This document shows positions 53,578 through 62,468 of a DNA stretch of 64,000 nucleotides, piece after piece. The notes below the pieces were generated by a model, which saw nothing but the letters and a program-made list of their open reading frames with translations, was not told where the DNA came from and did no database searches. Numbering within the stretch: the stretch's first letter is position 1; the number at the start of each line of letters is the position of its first letter. The position numbers were made by a program, and so were the translations under genes. Source of the stretch: Massilia kyonggiensis (GTDB taxonomy: Bacteria; Pseudomonadota; Gammaproteobacteria; Burkholderiales; Burkholderiaceae_D); the NCBI RefSeq assembly GCF_024756235.1, contig NZ_JANUGY010000002.1, forward strand, positions 496,001 to 560,000. Reading direction: 5' to 3'.

Positions 53578-54596
53578 AGCACGACCTTCCACAACTGCGT
53601 CGGCAACGCCGCCGGCGCCTCCGGCTTGAAGAACGCCGAGTCCTGGATATGCGACGTGGTCACGTAGATCGTCCCGTCCGGCCCCTGGCTGAACGTATCG
53701 GGCCAGCGCAGCCGCCCGTCCTGCACGACGACACGCACCTGTCCGGACGGGCCTTCGGACAGGTCGCGCACCTTGATCGCATCGTCCTGCACGGACGTCA
53801 GGTACATGAGCTGCGTGCCGCGCGCGATCAGCAGGCCGTCGTTGACGCCGTTCGTCCCGTACGGTTCGACCTGTCCTTCGATGTCTTCGCCGTGCAGGGC
53901 GGCAGTCGGAATGCGATACAGTTCGTCGCCCTTGATCGCCTGCCAGTACAGGTACTTGCCGTCGCCGGACAGCTCGATGCCGTCGGCCGAGAATTCCACG
54001 CCGCGGCCGTCCGGGCGGCGCAGCACCTTGCCGTCGGCCGTGACATCCAGGCCCTTCTTCATCTGCGTGGACGGGTGGCCGTCCAGCACGCGCGCCGTCT
54101 TGCCCGACGCGATGTCGACGACGAGCAGGGCGCCCTGCACGCCGGAGTCCGTGATGTACGCATACTTGCCGTCGTTCGAGAAGCGCACGTCGTTCAGGTA
54201 GGAGCCCTGCGGCGCCGCGTCCTCGTCGAACGCGATCGTTTGCGTCACCCTGTCGGTGGCGAGGTCGATGCGCACGAGCTTCGCGCCGCCGGCCACGAGG
54301 TGCGCCTGCGCCGGCGCGGCCGGGTCCAGCACCCACAGGCTGCCGCGCTGGTCCGCGACGACGCTCTGCACGCACACCCAGTGGTCGTGCGGCGTGACGT
54401 CGTCCTTCTTCGCGTTGCGCCAGCCGTTCCATGCGTCGTCCGGGTAGGGTCGCAGCTGCCCATCCTTCAATTCGGCGACGGACACCTCGGTGTCCTCGGT
54501 CCAGCGGGGGAAGTTGACGAAGATGCGGCCATCTTCGGCGACGGTGACGCCCGTCACCTGGTGGCCGAAATCGGCGACGAGTTCGATGCTGCTCAT
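53574..54596 (-). CDS. Major royal jelly protein/Yellow-family beta-propeller
   Basis: A 340-residue protein without signal peptide that matches the bacterial branch of the MRJP/Yellow family: VAEDGRIFVNFPRW near the start, a block with DHWVCVQSVVADQRGSLWVLDP, YLNDVRFSNDGKYAYITDSG, and GVNDGLLIARGTQLMYL then IYVTTSHIQDS at the end. It should form a six-bladed propeller. Insect Yellow proteins have a dopachrome-conversion link; the function here is unknown. The start at 54596 has AAAGGA upstream. SMP-30-like lactonase is the alternative fold label. Confidence 0.8.
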   Translation of the reverse strand: MSSIELVADFGHQVTGVTVAEDGRIFVNFPRWTEDTEVSVAELKDGQLRPYPDDAWNGWRNAKKDDVTPHDHWVCVQSVVADQRGSLWVLDPAAPAQAHLVAGGAKLVRIDLATDRVTQTIAFDEDAAPQGSYLNDVRFSNDGKYAYITDSGVQGALLVVDIASGKTARVLDGHPSTQMKKGLDVTADGKVLRRPDGRGVEFSADGIELSGDGKYLYWQAIKGDELYRIPTAALHGEDIEGQVEPYGTNGVNDGLLIARGTQLMYLTSVQDDAIKVRDLSEGPSGQVRVVVQDGRLRWPDTFSQGPDGTIYVTTSHIQDSAFFKPEAPAALPTQLWKVVL

Positions 54597-54619
54597 GGGG
54601 TTCCTTTCGTTGGATGGGT

Positions 54620-55747
54620 TCAGGCGGCGCGCCGCTTGACGGCCAGGTCGTTGGCGGCCGTCTCCTGCGCGAGGCGCCGTTCCAGCATCGCGAGCACGGC
54701 CGCCTCCTCGGGCTGTAAATCCTTCAGGTCTTCGACGAGGGTCTCCTCGGCGCGGGCGCGCAGGCCTTCCAGCATCGTGCCGTCGAGGTACGCGTCCAGC
54801 ACGGCCGGGTGCACGTAGCACTTGCGGCAGACGGACGGCGTATTGCCCAGCCGTTGCGCGACGGATTCGATGGCGCGCACGACGTTCTTCTTCGCCTGCG
54901 TGTCGGAATCGACGGCTTCGAACTCCTGCAGCGCCATCGCGGCCAGGACGGTGCCGGACCACGTGCGGAAATCCTTCGCCGTGTAATCCTCGCCCGTGAT
55001 CGTGCGCAGGTAGTCGTTCACGTCGCTGGAGCCCACCGTGTGCGTTTCGCCGTCCTCGTCGAGGTACTGGAACAGGTCCTGGCCGGGCAGGTCACGCATG
55101 CGCTGGATGATGCGGGCGAGGCGCCGGTCGTGCACCTTGACGTCGTGGTAAACGCCGCTCTTGCCGCGGAAGCGGAACTCGACCTCGCTGCCGTCGATCT
55201 TGACGTGGCGGTTGCGCAGCGTGGTCAGGCCGTACGACTTGTTCTCGCGGGCGTATTCGTCGTTACCGATGCGCATCATCGTCGCTTCCAGCAGGTAGAC
55301 GATCGTCGCGAGGACTTTTTCGCGGGGCAGGCCGGGCAGGGACAGCGCGCGGTCGACTTCCTTGCGGATCTGCGGCAGCGCCTTGCCGAACTTGATCATG
55401 CGTTCGTACTTGACCTCGTCGCGCACTTCGCGCCACTTCGGGTGGTAGCGGTACTGCTTGCGCCCGCGCGCGTCGCGGCCCGTCGCCTGCAGATGGCCGT
55501 TGGCCTGCGGGCAGATCCATACGTCCGTCCACGCGGGCGGGATGGCCAGCGACTTGATGCGCTTGAGGGTGGCCTCGTCCTCGACCGGCTCGCCCTTCGC
55601 GTCGAGGTAGCGAAAGCCGTCCCTGGCCGGCTCGCGCCGGATGCCGGGACGGTCGTCGTGGACGTAGCGCAGGCCCGCGGCTTTCGCGGCGGCGGGCGGA
55701 TCGGTGTTCGGCACCGGGTCGGCGGGTATCTGGTCTGCGCTTTTCAT
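54620..55747 (-). CDS. Type IB DNA topoisomerase
   Basis: A 375-residue poxvirus-like topoisomerase IB that relaxes supercoils of either sign through a 3'-phosphotyrosyl link. N-terminal binding domain with GFRYLDAKGEPVED and IPPAWTDVWICPQANGHLQATGRDARGRKQYRYH; catalytic domain with RIGNDEYARENKSYGLTTLRNRHV and KDFRTWSGTVLAA. The nucleophile is Y311 in SVCRKCYVHP. Bacterial examples are common in Burkholderiales. It is probably monomeric and cytoplasmic. Confidence 0.95.
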   Translation of the reverse strand: MKSADQIPADPVPNTDPPAAAKAAGLRYVHDDRPGIRREPARDGFRYLDAKGEPVEDEATLKRIKSLAIPPAWTDVWICPQANGHLQATGRDARGRKQYRYHPKWREVRDEVKYERMIKFGKALPQIRKEVDRALSLPGLPREKVLATIVYLLEATMMRIGNDEYARENKSYGLTTLRNRHVKIDGSEVEFRFRGKSGVYHDVKVHDRRLARIIQRMRDLPGQDLFQYLDEDGETHTVGSSDVNDYLRTITGEDYTAKDFRTWSGTVLAAMALQEFEAVDSDTQAKKNVVRAIESVAQRLGNTPSVCRKCYVHPAVLDAYLDGTMLEGLRARAEETLVEDLKDLQPEEAAVLAMLERRLAQETAANDLAVKRRAA

Positions 55748-55843
55748 CGGGAACTCGCAAGGTGGGCTGTCGCCAGTCTACGCCCGCCTCCGGCGCGCAC
55801 CGTTCGGGAACTAACGTAGCGGGAGGCCGGCTAGAATGTCGGC

Positions 55844-56149
55844 ATGCCCAGCAAATCCCCCATCTTCCCCGGCCCCCGCACCGCGCGCGGCATGGTCCTC
55901 GCCGTCCTCCTGTCCAACGCCGACCAGGCGGGCGCCGAACCGCTGCGCGGCCGCGTGACCTTGGCCGCCATCGTGCGCGCGCTCAAGCGCAAGTATCACT
56001 GGCCCATCGAGACGACGAGTTTTCCATCGAACGCGCCGGATGGCCGCGCGACGTGGGCCACCGTGTACAGCCTGCCGCCCGACGTCATCGCGAAAGCGCT
56101 GGACGAGCGGGGGCGCGACTGGTTGCGCAGCAGTCTCGGGGACCGCTGA
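55844..56149 (+). CDS. Small protein of unknown function
   Basis: A 101-residue protein, MPSKSPIFPGPRTARGM onward, with a helix pair around LAAIVRALKRKYHWPIETT and a short region ending AKALDERGRDWLRSS. The pattern hints at a small winged-helix fold, but no family is recognised. The frame has a normal start and no strong ribosome site. It converges on the antiporter gene with 13 bases between. Confidence 0.6.
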   Translation: MPSKSPIFPGPRTARGMVLAVLLSNADQAGAEPLRGRVTLAAIVRALKRKYHWPIETTSFPSNAPDGRATWATVYSLPPDVIAKALDERGRDWLRSSLGDR

Positions 56150-56162
56150 CCAGTTCTGCTGC

Positions 56163-57779
56163 TCAGTTTTGTTGATACCTGGCTTCCAGCAAATCGATCT
56201 GGCGCAGCAGCCTGCGCGCCGTCTCGTCCGAGATGTCCATGCGCCGCGCGAGGCGCAGCACCGTGTCCCGCTCCGCGTTCAGCGCGAGCAGCCGGTAGCT
56301 GCGCTCTTTTTGCTTGAGCGCCTGCGCGTCGCCATTGCCGCCCGCCGCGTCGGTCGCGTTCAGGCGGTGCTGGTACAGCCGCAGCACATGGGCCACGGCC
56401 CGGTTGCCGTCCGCGCCGTCCGCCTTCTGCGCCCGTTCCAGCGCGGCGATGGCGGCCAGCGTGGCCGCGTGGCGCGCATCGTCCTCGTTGCACTTCGCGT
56501 CCGGCTCGGCCGGCATTTCCAGGCCGCGCAGCAGCGCGGGCAACGCGGCGCTCGCGAGCAGCAGCGATACGACGATCACGCTGCTGGCCAAGAAGATCGC
56601 GAGGTGGCGCGCGGGGAACGGCTCGCCGTTCGGCAGCGCGAGCGGCAGGGTCATCACGCCGGCCATCGTCAGCGCGCCGCGCACGCCCGCCACCGACGTG
56701 GCCAGCATCACGCGCAGCTTGGGCTTGAAGACCTGGCGCCCGAGGCGCTTGCGGTTCAGGATCGTCAGCTGCAGCGAGATCCACACCCACACGAAACGCA
56801 GCAGCACGAGGCCCAGGCTGAACGCGAGGGCGCGGCTGGCGAGCCACCACGGATCGAACGGCGTGCCGCCGTCCGGGTGCAGGGCGCCGCGGGCGATGTC
56901 CGGCAGCTGTTCGCCCAGCAGCACGAACATCGTCCCGTTCAACGTGAATTGCAGCGCGTCCCAGATGACGTTGCGGCGGATGCGCGTACCCGGCGTCGCA
57001 CCGCCCGACAATTCCAGGTAGCTCATCGTGATGCCGGCCGCCACCGCCGCCAGGATGCCCGATGCGTCCAGGCGCTCGGCCACGAGGTAGGCGCCGAAGG
57101 GCGTCAGGAGGTTGATCAGCACCGGCACGCCATCCTCTTCGCCGAAGCGGCGCTGCAGGATGCCGTGCGCGCGGGTGATGGCGAACGTGATCGCGATGCC
57201 GGCCGCGATGCCCGCCAGTGCGACCCATACAAACGTCAGGCTCGCCTGCGCCAGCGAGAAATGCCCGGTCATGGCCGCGGCGACGGCGAAGCGGAAGCAC
57301 ACGAGGCCGCTCGCATCGTTGAGCAGGCTCTCGCCCTCGACGATGTGCATCAGCCGCGGGGGCATCGGCACGCGCGCCGTGATCGACGACACGGCGACCG
57401 GGTCCGTCGGCGCCACGATGGCCGCCAGCGCGAAGGCGACCGCCAGCGGCATCGCGGGAATCATCCAGTGCAGCAGCCAGCCCGCGCCGACGACGGTGAA
57501 CAGGACGAGGCCCAGCGCGAGCTCCAGGATCGTCGCCTTGTCGCGGAACAGGCCGATCTTGGGGATGCGCCAGCCGTCCACGAACAGCAGCGGGGGCAGG
57601 AACAGCAGGAAAAAGATGTCCGGGTCCAGTGCGATGCCGTGGCGGAAAACGCCCGAGATGACGGCGCCCGCCGCGATCTGGATCAGCGGCAGGGGCAGGG
57701 CGATCGGCAGCACCCGCGCCACGTAGCCGCTGGCGATCACGGCGAGCAGCATCGCCAGGATGACTTCGACGGTTTCCAT
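56163..57779 (-). CDS. CPA1-family Na+/H+ antiporter
   Basis: A 538-residue inner-membrane antiporter of the NhaP/CPA1 type. About 12 membrane helices occupy residues 1-400. Transport motifs are present: AAIVAPTDPVAVSS and EGESLLNDASGLVCF carry the conserved acidic residues, and VAGVRGALTMA is the typical late helix. A C-terminal cytoplasmic region from about 425 is helical and may regulate activity. It probably exports Na+ or K+ in exchange for H+. Its leader carries a hairpin over the Shine-Dalgarno (57782-57807). Confidence 0.92.
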   Translation of the reverse strand: METVEVILAMLLAVIASGYVARVLPIALPLPLIQIAAGAVISGVFRHGIALDPDIFFLLFLPPLLFVDGWRIPKIGLFRDKATILELALGLVLFTVVGAGWLLHWMIPAMPLAVAFALAAIVAPTDPVAVSSITARVPMPPRLMHIVEGESLLNDASGLVCFRFAVAAAMTGHFSLAQASLTFVWVALAGIAAGIAITFAITRAHGILQRRFGEEDGVPVLINLLTPFGAYLVAERLDASGILAAVAAGITMSYLELSGGATPGTRIRRNVIWDALQFTLNGTMFVLLGEQLPDIARGALHPDGGTPFDPWWLASRALAFSLGLVLLRFVWVWISLQLTILNRKRLGRQVFKPKLRVMLATSVAGVRGALTMAGVMTLPLALPNGEPFPARHLAIFLASSVIVVSLLLASAALPALLRGLEMPAEPDAKCNEDDARHAATLAAIAALERAQKADGADGNRAVAHVLRLYQHRLNATDAAGGNGDAQALKQKERSYRLLALNAERDTVLRLARRMDISDETARRLLRQIDLLEARYQQN

Positions 57780-57781
57780 CC

Positions 57782-57807
57782 TTGATCTCTCCTTGTCGGG
57801 GAGATCA
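57782..57807 (-). promoter_or_regulatory. Hairpin sequestering the antiporter Shine-Dalgarno
   Basis: Read on the minus strand, TGATCTCCCC-GACAA-GGAGAGATCA forms a stem of nine pairs with one C-A mismatch and a five-base loop. The GGAG Shine-Dalgarno core is in the 3' arm, nine bases before the antiporter ATG at 57779, so ribosome access would need the stem to open. Confidence 0.5.
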
Positions 57808-57843
57808 TAAGGGATGGGCCGGATGAGCGTGGTACGGTAGGCG

Positions 57844-60084
57844 TCAGCGCCGGATGTTGGCTTCCGCCGCGGCGGCCAAAATATCCGCCAGCTGCGTCGT
57901 ATTCACCGGCTTGACGAGGTAGTGGTCGAACCCGGCCGCCATCGACGCCTCGCGGTCCTGCTGGCGGCCGTAGCCCGTCATCGCGATCAGCGTGGCGCCG
58001 GCCGCCTGCGGCAGCATGCGCAGGCGCCGCGCCAGCTCGTTGCCGTCGAAGTCGGGCAGGCCGATGTCGAGCAGGCAGACTTCCGGCACGAACGATTTCG
58101 CCAGTTCCAGCGCGTCCGTGGCGGAGTAGGCGACTTCGACCCGGTGCCCGCCGGAGCGCAGGAACAGCTGCAGCGTGTGGACGGCGTCGACGTTGTCGTC
58201 CACGAGCAGGATGCGCAGCGGTACGCCGCCGTCGTGGTGCTCCTCGCCGACGACGGGCGCGGGTGCCAGTACGACGTCCTGCGAGTAGCGGGGCAGGCGC
58301 ACGGTGAACGTCGAGCCCTTGCCGAGCCCCGGGCTGTGGGCCCTGACTTCGCCGCCGTGCAGCTCGACGAGGCTTTTCACCAGCGCCAGGCCGAGACCGA
58401 GGCCGCCCTGCGAGCGGTCCGGCGTGCGCTCGGCCTGGGTGAACAGGTCGAACACGCGCTCGACGAGGGCGGGTTCCATGCCGATGCCGTCGTCGGCCAC
58501 GGTCAGCACGTAGTCGTTGCCGTCCGCGTCCACGCGCAGGTGGATGGTGCCGCCTTCCGGCGTGTACTTGGTCGCGTTGTTGAGCAGGTTCGCGCACACC
58601 TGCACGAGGCGCTTGTGGTCGCCCTTGACGTAGGCCGGCGCGGGCGGCAGCTCGATCACGACGCGGTGGCGCCGCGCCGCGATCAGCGGGCGGATCTGCT
58701 CGGCCGCGTCGTCGACGACGCGCTTGAAGTCCAGCACCTGCGTCGACAGCGACACGAGGCCGCGCGTCACGCGCGACACGTCGAGCAGGTCGTCGACGAG
58801 GCTCGTCATGTGGTCGACCTGGCGCACGATGATGGAACAGGTTTGCGTGATCTGGGCGTTATCGGAGTGCAGCAGCTTGAGCAGGTGGGCGCCCGTGCTG
58901 ATCGGGGCCAGCGGGTTGCGGAGCTCGTGCGCGAGCATCGCGAGGAACTCGTCCTTGCGCTGGTCGGCCGCGCGCAGCTCGCGTTCGGCCAGCGAGCGCG
59001 CCGTCTCTTTCTTCTGCAGCGCGGCTGCCATGCGGTCCAGGGCTTGGGCCAGGTTGCCGATCTCCTCGTGGCCGTAGGCGATGCCGGAGCGGGCTTCCAG
59101 GTCGCCGGCGGCGATGCGCTCGGCGGTGCCCATCAGCTTGCGCACGCGCTGGACGATCAGCACGTCGCCCACGAGCCACGCGGCGAGCATGGCCAGCAGC
59201 GTGGTCGCGGCGAGGCCCAGCAGGGACATGATCTGGTCGTGGCGCGCGGCCGACAGGATTGTCTCGGTGGGGATGCCGATCGTGACCGTGTAGTCGGTCA
59301 GCGCGGGCGCGCCCACGCGCGCGAACGTGTGCAGGCGTTCGACGCCGTCCTCGCCGCGCACCGTCACGGCGCGCTGGCCGGCCGTGTTCATCGCTTCCTG
59401 CATCGCCGGCGACAGCCGGGTGCCGAAGAAGCGTTCCGGATCGGGGCGGCGCGAGATGATGGTGCCGCGCGCATCCGCCGTCGCCAGCACGGAGCCCGGC
59501 GGCAGGTTGATGTCGTTGATGAAGGTGTCGAGGCCTTCCAGGTCCATCGCCGCGAACACGACGGCCAGGACTTTCCCGCCGCGGTCGATGACGGGATAGG
59601 TGAGGTTGATCGTGTGCTTCTTGATGACGCGGCCGAACACGTAGTCGCCGGCAATGAACCGTCGTTCCGAGATAGCGCGGCGGAAATGGCTGCGGTCGCC
59701 CAGGTTGACGGGGTGGAGCAGGGGCACGGCGCTGCAGGTGACGTCGCCGTTGAGCTGGATGAGGCCGAAGTTGACGAAGCCCTCGTTGCGGTCGAGGACG
59801 TCGGACAGCAGCGACGTGCATTTCGCCGTGTCGCCCATCAGGTCCGGGACGCTGGCCAGGTCGACGAGGATCTGGCGCGCACCCTCGATCGACTGGGCTT
59901 CGTTCGCGGCCGCCATGCCCGTCAGGCGGCGCAGGTTTTCTTCCGATGCCTTGATGGCATGTTCGCGTTCGCGGATCCCGGACAGGATCGTCATCACCGC
60001 CAGCGGCGTGATCGCCAGCGCCACCAGCAACATGAGCCGGCTGCGCAGGCTGTTCAGCCGGAAGCGGCTCAAGCCAGATGTCAT
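57844..60084 (-). CDS. Hybrid sensor histidine kinase with double-Cache sensor and receiver
   Basis: A 746-residue inner-membrane kinase. The start at 60084 follows the aminotransferase stop by four bases; an ATG 48 bases upstream overlaps that gene. First transmembrane helix near 17-35 (LMLLVALAITPLAVMTIL), a periplasmic dCache-type region to about 265, second helix, a HAMP domain, and H386 in HELRNPLAPI. ATPase motifs include VADDGIGMEPAL. The receiver has D673 in LDIGLPDFDG. A signal ligand is not known. It is probably co-transcribed with the aminotransferase-like gene. Confidence 0.9.
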   Translation of the reverse strand: MTSGLSRFRLNSLRSRLMLLVALAITPLAVMTILSGIREREHAIKASEENLRRLTGMAAANEAQSIEGARQILVDLASVPDLMGDTAKCTSLLSDVLDRNEGFVNFGLIQLNGDVTCSAVPLLHPVNLGDRSHFRRAISERRFIAGDYVFGRVIKKHTINLTYPVIDRGGKVLAVVFAAMDLEGLDTFINDINLPPGSVLATADARGTIISRRPDPERFFGTRLSPAMQEAMNTAGQRAVTVRGEDGVERLHTFARVGAPALTDYTVTIGIPTETILSAARHDQIMSLLGLAATTLLAMLAAWLVGDVLIVQRVRKLMGTAERIAAGDLEARSGIAYGHEEIGNLAQALDRMAAALQKKETARSLAERELRAADQRKDEFLAMLAHELRNPLAPISTGAHLLKLLHSDNAQITQTCSIIVRQVDHMTSLVDDLLDVSRVTRGLVSLSTQVLDFKRVVDDAAEQIRPLIAARRHRVVIELPPAPAYVKGDHKRLVQVCANLLNNATKYTPEGGTIHLRVDADGNDYVLTVADDGIGMEPALVERVFDLFTQAERTPDRSQGGLGLGLALVKSLVELHGGEVRAHSPGLGKGSTFTVRLPRYSQDVVLAPAPVVGEEHHDGGVPLRILLVDDNVDAVHTLQLFLRSGGHRVEVAYSATDALELAKSFVPEVCLLDIGLPDFDGNELARRLRMLPQAAGATLIAMTGYGRQQDREASMAAGFDHYLVKPVNTTQLADILAAAAEANIRR

Positions 60085-60088
60085 TTGT

Positions 60089-61258
60089 CTATTTTCTATC
60101 TGCCGCCTTGTGGGCAGCAAACGCATTACCAAATTCGATGATCCTGCGGATGCCTTCGCGCAAGGTCGCCACGTCGTCCGAAATATAGCCGAGTCGGATG
60201 TAGCCGGGCACGCCCAGCGCCTCGCCCGGCATGACCGCTACTCTCTTTTCCTCGAGCAGCGCTTCGGCAAAGCCGACCGTGTCCAGCGTCAGGCTGCGCA
60301 CGTCTCCCCACAGGTACGGACCGGAGGCCGGCGCGTGCATGACGATCCAGGGGACCTCGGCAAACAGCCGCACCGCCAGGTCGCGCCGTTCACGGTAGTC
60401 CGCCATCATCGCGCGGGGCGCACCGGTCGCGAAAGCGACGTCGGCGGCCACCTGCGACAAATGCGGCGCGGCTGCCGTGATGGGGCCTTGCAGCGTCTGC
60501 ATCGCGTTGACCACTTCGGCGGGCGCCAGCGCGAAGCCGATCCGCCAGCCCATCATGGCGTAGCTCTGCGAGGCCGAAAACAGCGTCACGACGCCGATGT
60601 TCCGCCAGTCGCACAAGGCCGCCAGGCTGGTGTGTCCGCCATCGAAGATCAGGTGTTCGTAGCTTTCGTCGACGATCACCCGGGCCCCGATGCGCTCCAC
60701 CCATGCACGAAGGTGTTCCAGTTCCCGGCGAGTGTACACCTTGCCGGTGGGATTGTGCGGGTTATTGATGATGACGATGTCCGGTTTGCCGAGGCCGTCC
60801 AGCAGTTCCGGCGTGATTTCCTCAGGGAGATCGACCAGGATCGGGCGCAGTCCCAAGAGTTGTGACGTAGCAACATAAGCCGGCCAGTGCGGCTTGAAGA
60901 TGAGGACGGTGTCGTACGGGTCGCTCAAGGTGTAGAGCGCTTCATACAACCCCTGCTTGGCGCCGTTGGTGACGATGATCTCGTCGGTGCTCGCGTCGAT
61001 GCCGTTTTCCTTCTTCAGCTTGGCCGCCAGCCGCGTCCGCACGTCCAGGGCGCCGACCACGCTCGTGTAGGGCATGATCCGCTCGCGCTCGATGGCCGCC
61101 GCCACCGCGTCCAGCACGGGCCGCGGGGCGGGGAAGTGCGAAATGGCGATCGAGAAATCGATGACGGACTCGCCCTCGCTGCGCAGCGTTTCCACGCGGC
61201 CGTGCATGGCGGTGGTGGCGAGGGGACGGGAAGAAGCGATCCGGGCAGAAATTTTCAT
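60089..61258 (-). CDS. Class I/II aminotransferase-fold protein lacking the PLP lysine
   Basis: A 389-residue fold-type I PLP-enzyme homologue. The PLP phosphate and ring contacts look normal: NNPHNPTGKVY, VIVDESYEHLIF and the carboxylate-binding Arg in GYIRLGYI. The position that should hold the Schiff-base lysine is Q231, in FSASQSYAMMGWRIG (the usual form is SK-YAM-GWR-G). The change is AAG to CAG in coding terms, so one base would explain it. Either the protein does not transaminate, or it works in a non-standard way. It is probably co-transcribed with the sensor kinase. Confidence 0.85.
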   Translation of the reverse strand: MKISARIASSRPLATTAMHGRVETLRSEGESVIDFSIAISHFPAPRPVLDAVAAAIERERIMPYTSVVGALDVRTRLAAKLKKENGIDASTDEIIVTNGAKQGLYEALYTLSDPYDTVLIFKPHWPAYVATSQLLGLRPILVDLPEEITPELLDGLGKPDIVIINNPHNPTGKVYTRRELEHLRAWVERIGARVIVDESYEHLIFDGGHTSLAALCDWRNIGVVTLFSASQSYAMMGWRIGFALAPAEVVNAMQTLQGPITAAAPHLSQVAADVAFATGAPRAMMADYRERRDLAVRLFAEVPWIVMHAPASGPYLWGDVRSLTLDTVGFAEALLEEKRVAVMPGEALGVPGYIRLGYISDDVATLREGIRRIIEFGNAFAAHKAADRK

Positions 61259-61452
61259 TTTTTCTCTTGGGATAGTGTTATTGAAAAGTTACAACGCACG
61301 GTGCAACGGCTGAGTGTTGCCTGATTGTACTAAATTGGGAGAACGATGCCGCACGCGTGGAAAATGGCGCGCCGGAAATGCGCTGAGGACGGGCGCCGTG
61401 CGGCGCGGGATTCTGGTACGGTGTTTGCAAGTGAACCATGCGGGAGGACACC

Positions 61453-61809
61453 ATGCAGCAACCCATCGTACGCACCTTCAAGCACGTGACGGCCGCCGAG
61501 CAGGCGCGTGCCGAACTGCTGGCCGCGGGCATCGCGGCCGACGACGTCGCGATCGACGTCCGCATCGACGAGACCGGCCCCGTGCAGGGCAATTTCACCG
61601 TCGGCGATTCGCCCGCGGTGACGGGCAAGACGGCGTATTCGCACACGTACGCGCCGGTGGCACAGGACGACGTGCGCGACTGCCAGGTCACCGTGAACGC
61701 CGCGGACGCCGCGCTGGCCAGGCGGGCCGCCGAGATCCTCGAGCACTTCGGCGGTCTCGATCCCGACCCGGCCCATGCCGCCATCGCCGCCCGCGAGACG
61801 CGCCATTGA
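61453..61809 (+). CDS. Small conserved-looking protein of unknown function
   Basis: A 118-residue protein. It starts QQPIVRTFKHVTAAEQARAELLAAGIAADDVAIDVRID, an alternating strand-helix pattern resembling a ferredoxin-like fold, with a Gly/Asp-rich segment (GNFTVGDSPAVTGKTAYSH) and a helical end. The start at 61453 is preceded by GGGAGGA; an ATG 15 bases upstream is less well placed. It lies 52 bases before pncA. The family is not recognised; a weak resemblance to small stress proteins is not enough to name it. Confidence 0.65.
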   Translation: MQQPIVRTFKHVTAAEQARAELLAAGIAADDVAIDVRIDETGPVQGNFTVGDSPAVTGKTAYSHTYAPVAQDDVRDCQVTVNAADAALARRAAEILEHFGGLDPDPAHAAIAARETRH

Positions 61810-61861
61810 GTTTGCGCGACAATAGGGCATCGCGGTCCGCGACCGCTTCCAGGAGAGTTCA

Positions 61862-62467
61862 ATGAGTGCCATCCACCTCGACAAGCAGGATGCCCTGCTG
61901 ATCATCGACATGCAGGTCGACTTCCTGCCCGGCGGGGCGCTCGGCGTGGCGGGCGGCCATGAAGTGGTCGCACCGATCAACCACCTGATCGAGCTGTACC
62001 GGGCGCAGGATCTGCCCATCTTCGCGTCGCGCGACTGGCACCCGCAAGACCACTGCTCGTTCGCGGCGCAGGGTGGGCCGTGGCCGCCGCACTGCGTGGC
62101 CGACACGCCGGGCGCCGCATTCGCGGCCGAGCTGGCGCTGCCGGACGACGCCATCGTCATCTCGAAAGCCGACACGGCGGCCGTCGACGCCTACTCGGCC
62201 TTCGGCGGCACGGACCTCGCGGCGCAGCTGCGTGCGCGCGGCGTGGAGCGCGTGACGGTGGTGGGTCTCGCCACCGATTACTGCGTGCTGAACACCGTCA
62301 CGGATGCGCTGGAAGAAGGATTCGACACACTCGTGGTGCCGGAAGCGATGCGCGCCGTCGACGTGAATCCGGGCGACGGCCGCCGCGCGCTCGACCGCAT
62401 GGTTGCGCGCGGGGCCGTGCCGGTGCGGCTGGGCGAGTTCGGGATGGTCGCGCTGTCGGTCGCCTGA
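61862..62467 (+). CDS. pncA: Nicotinamidase
   Basis: A 201-residue cysteine hydrolase that deamidates nicotinamide to nicotinate for NAD salvage. The catalytic triad is visible: D16 in IIDMQVDF, K102 in ISKADTAAVDAYSAF and C141 in GLATDYCV. The metal-binding Asp-His region is SRDWHPQDHCSF. AGGAGA precedes the ATG. Its product feeds the PncB enzyme encoded at 25984. It converges on the mipA homologue with only one base between the stops. Confidence 0.95.
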   Translation: MSAIHLDKQDALLIIDMQVDFLPGGALGVAGGHEVVAPINHLIELYRAQDLPIFASRDWHPQDHCSFAAQGGPWPPHCVADTPGAAFAAELALPDDAIVISKADTAAVDAYSAFGGTDLAAQLRARGVERVTVVGLATDYCVLNTVTDALEEGFDTLVVPEAMRAVDVNPGDGRRALDRMVARGAVPVRLGEFGMVALSVA

Positions 62468-62468
62468 T

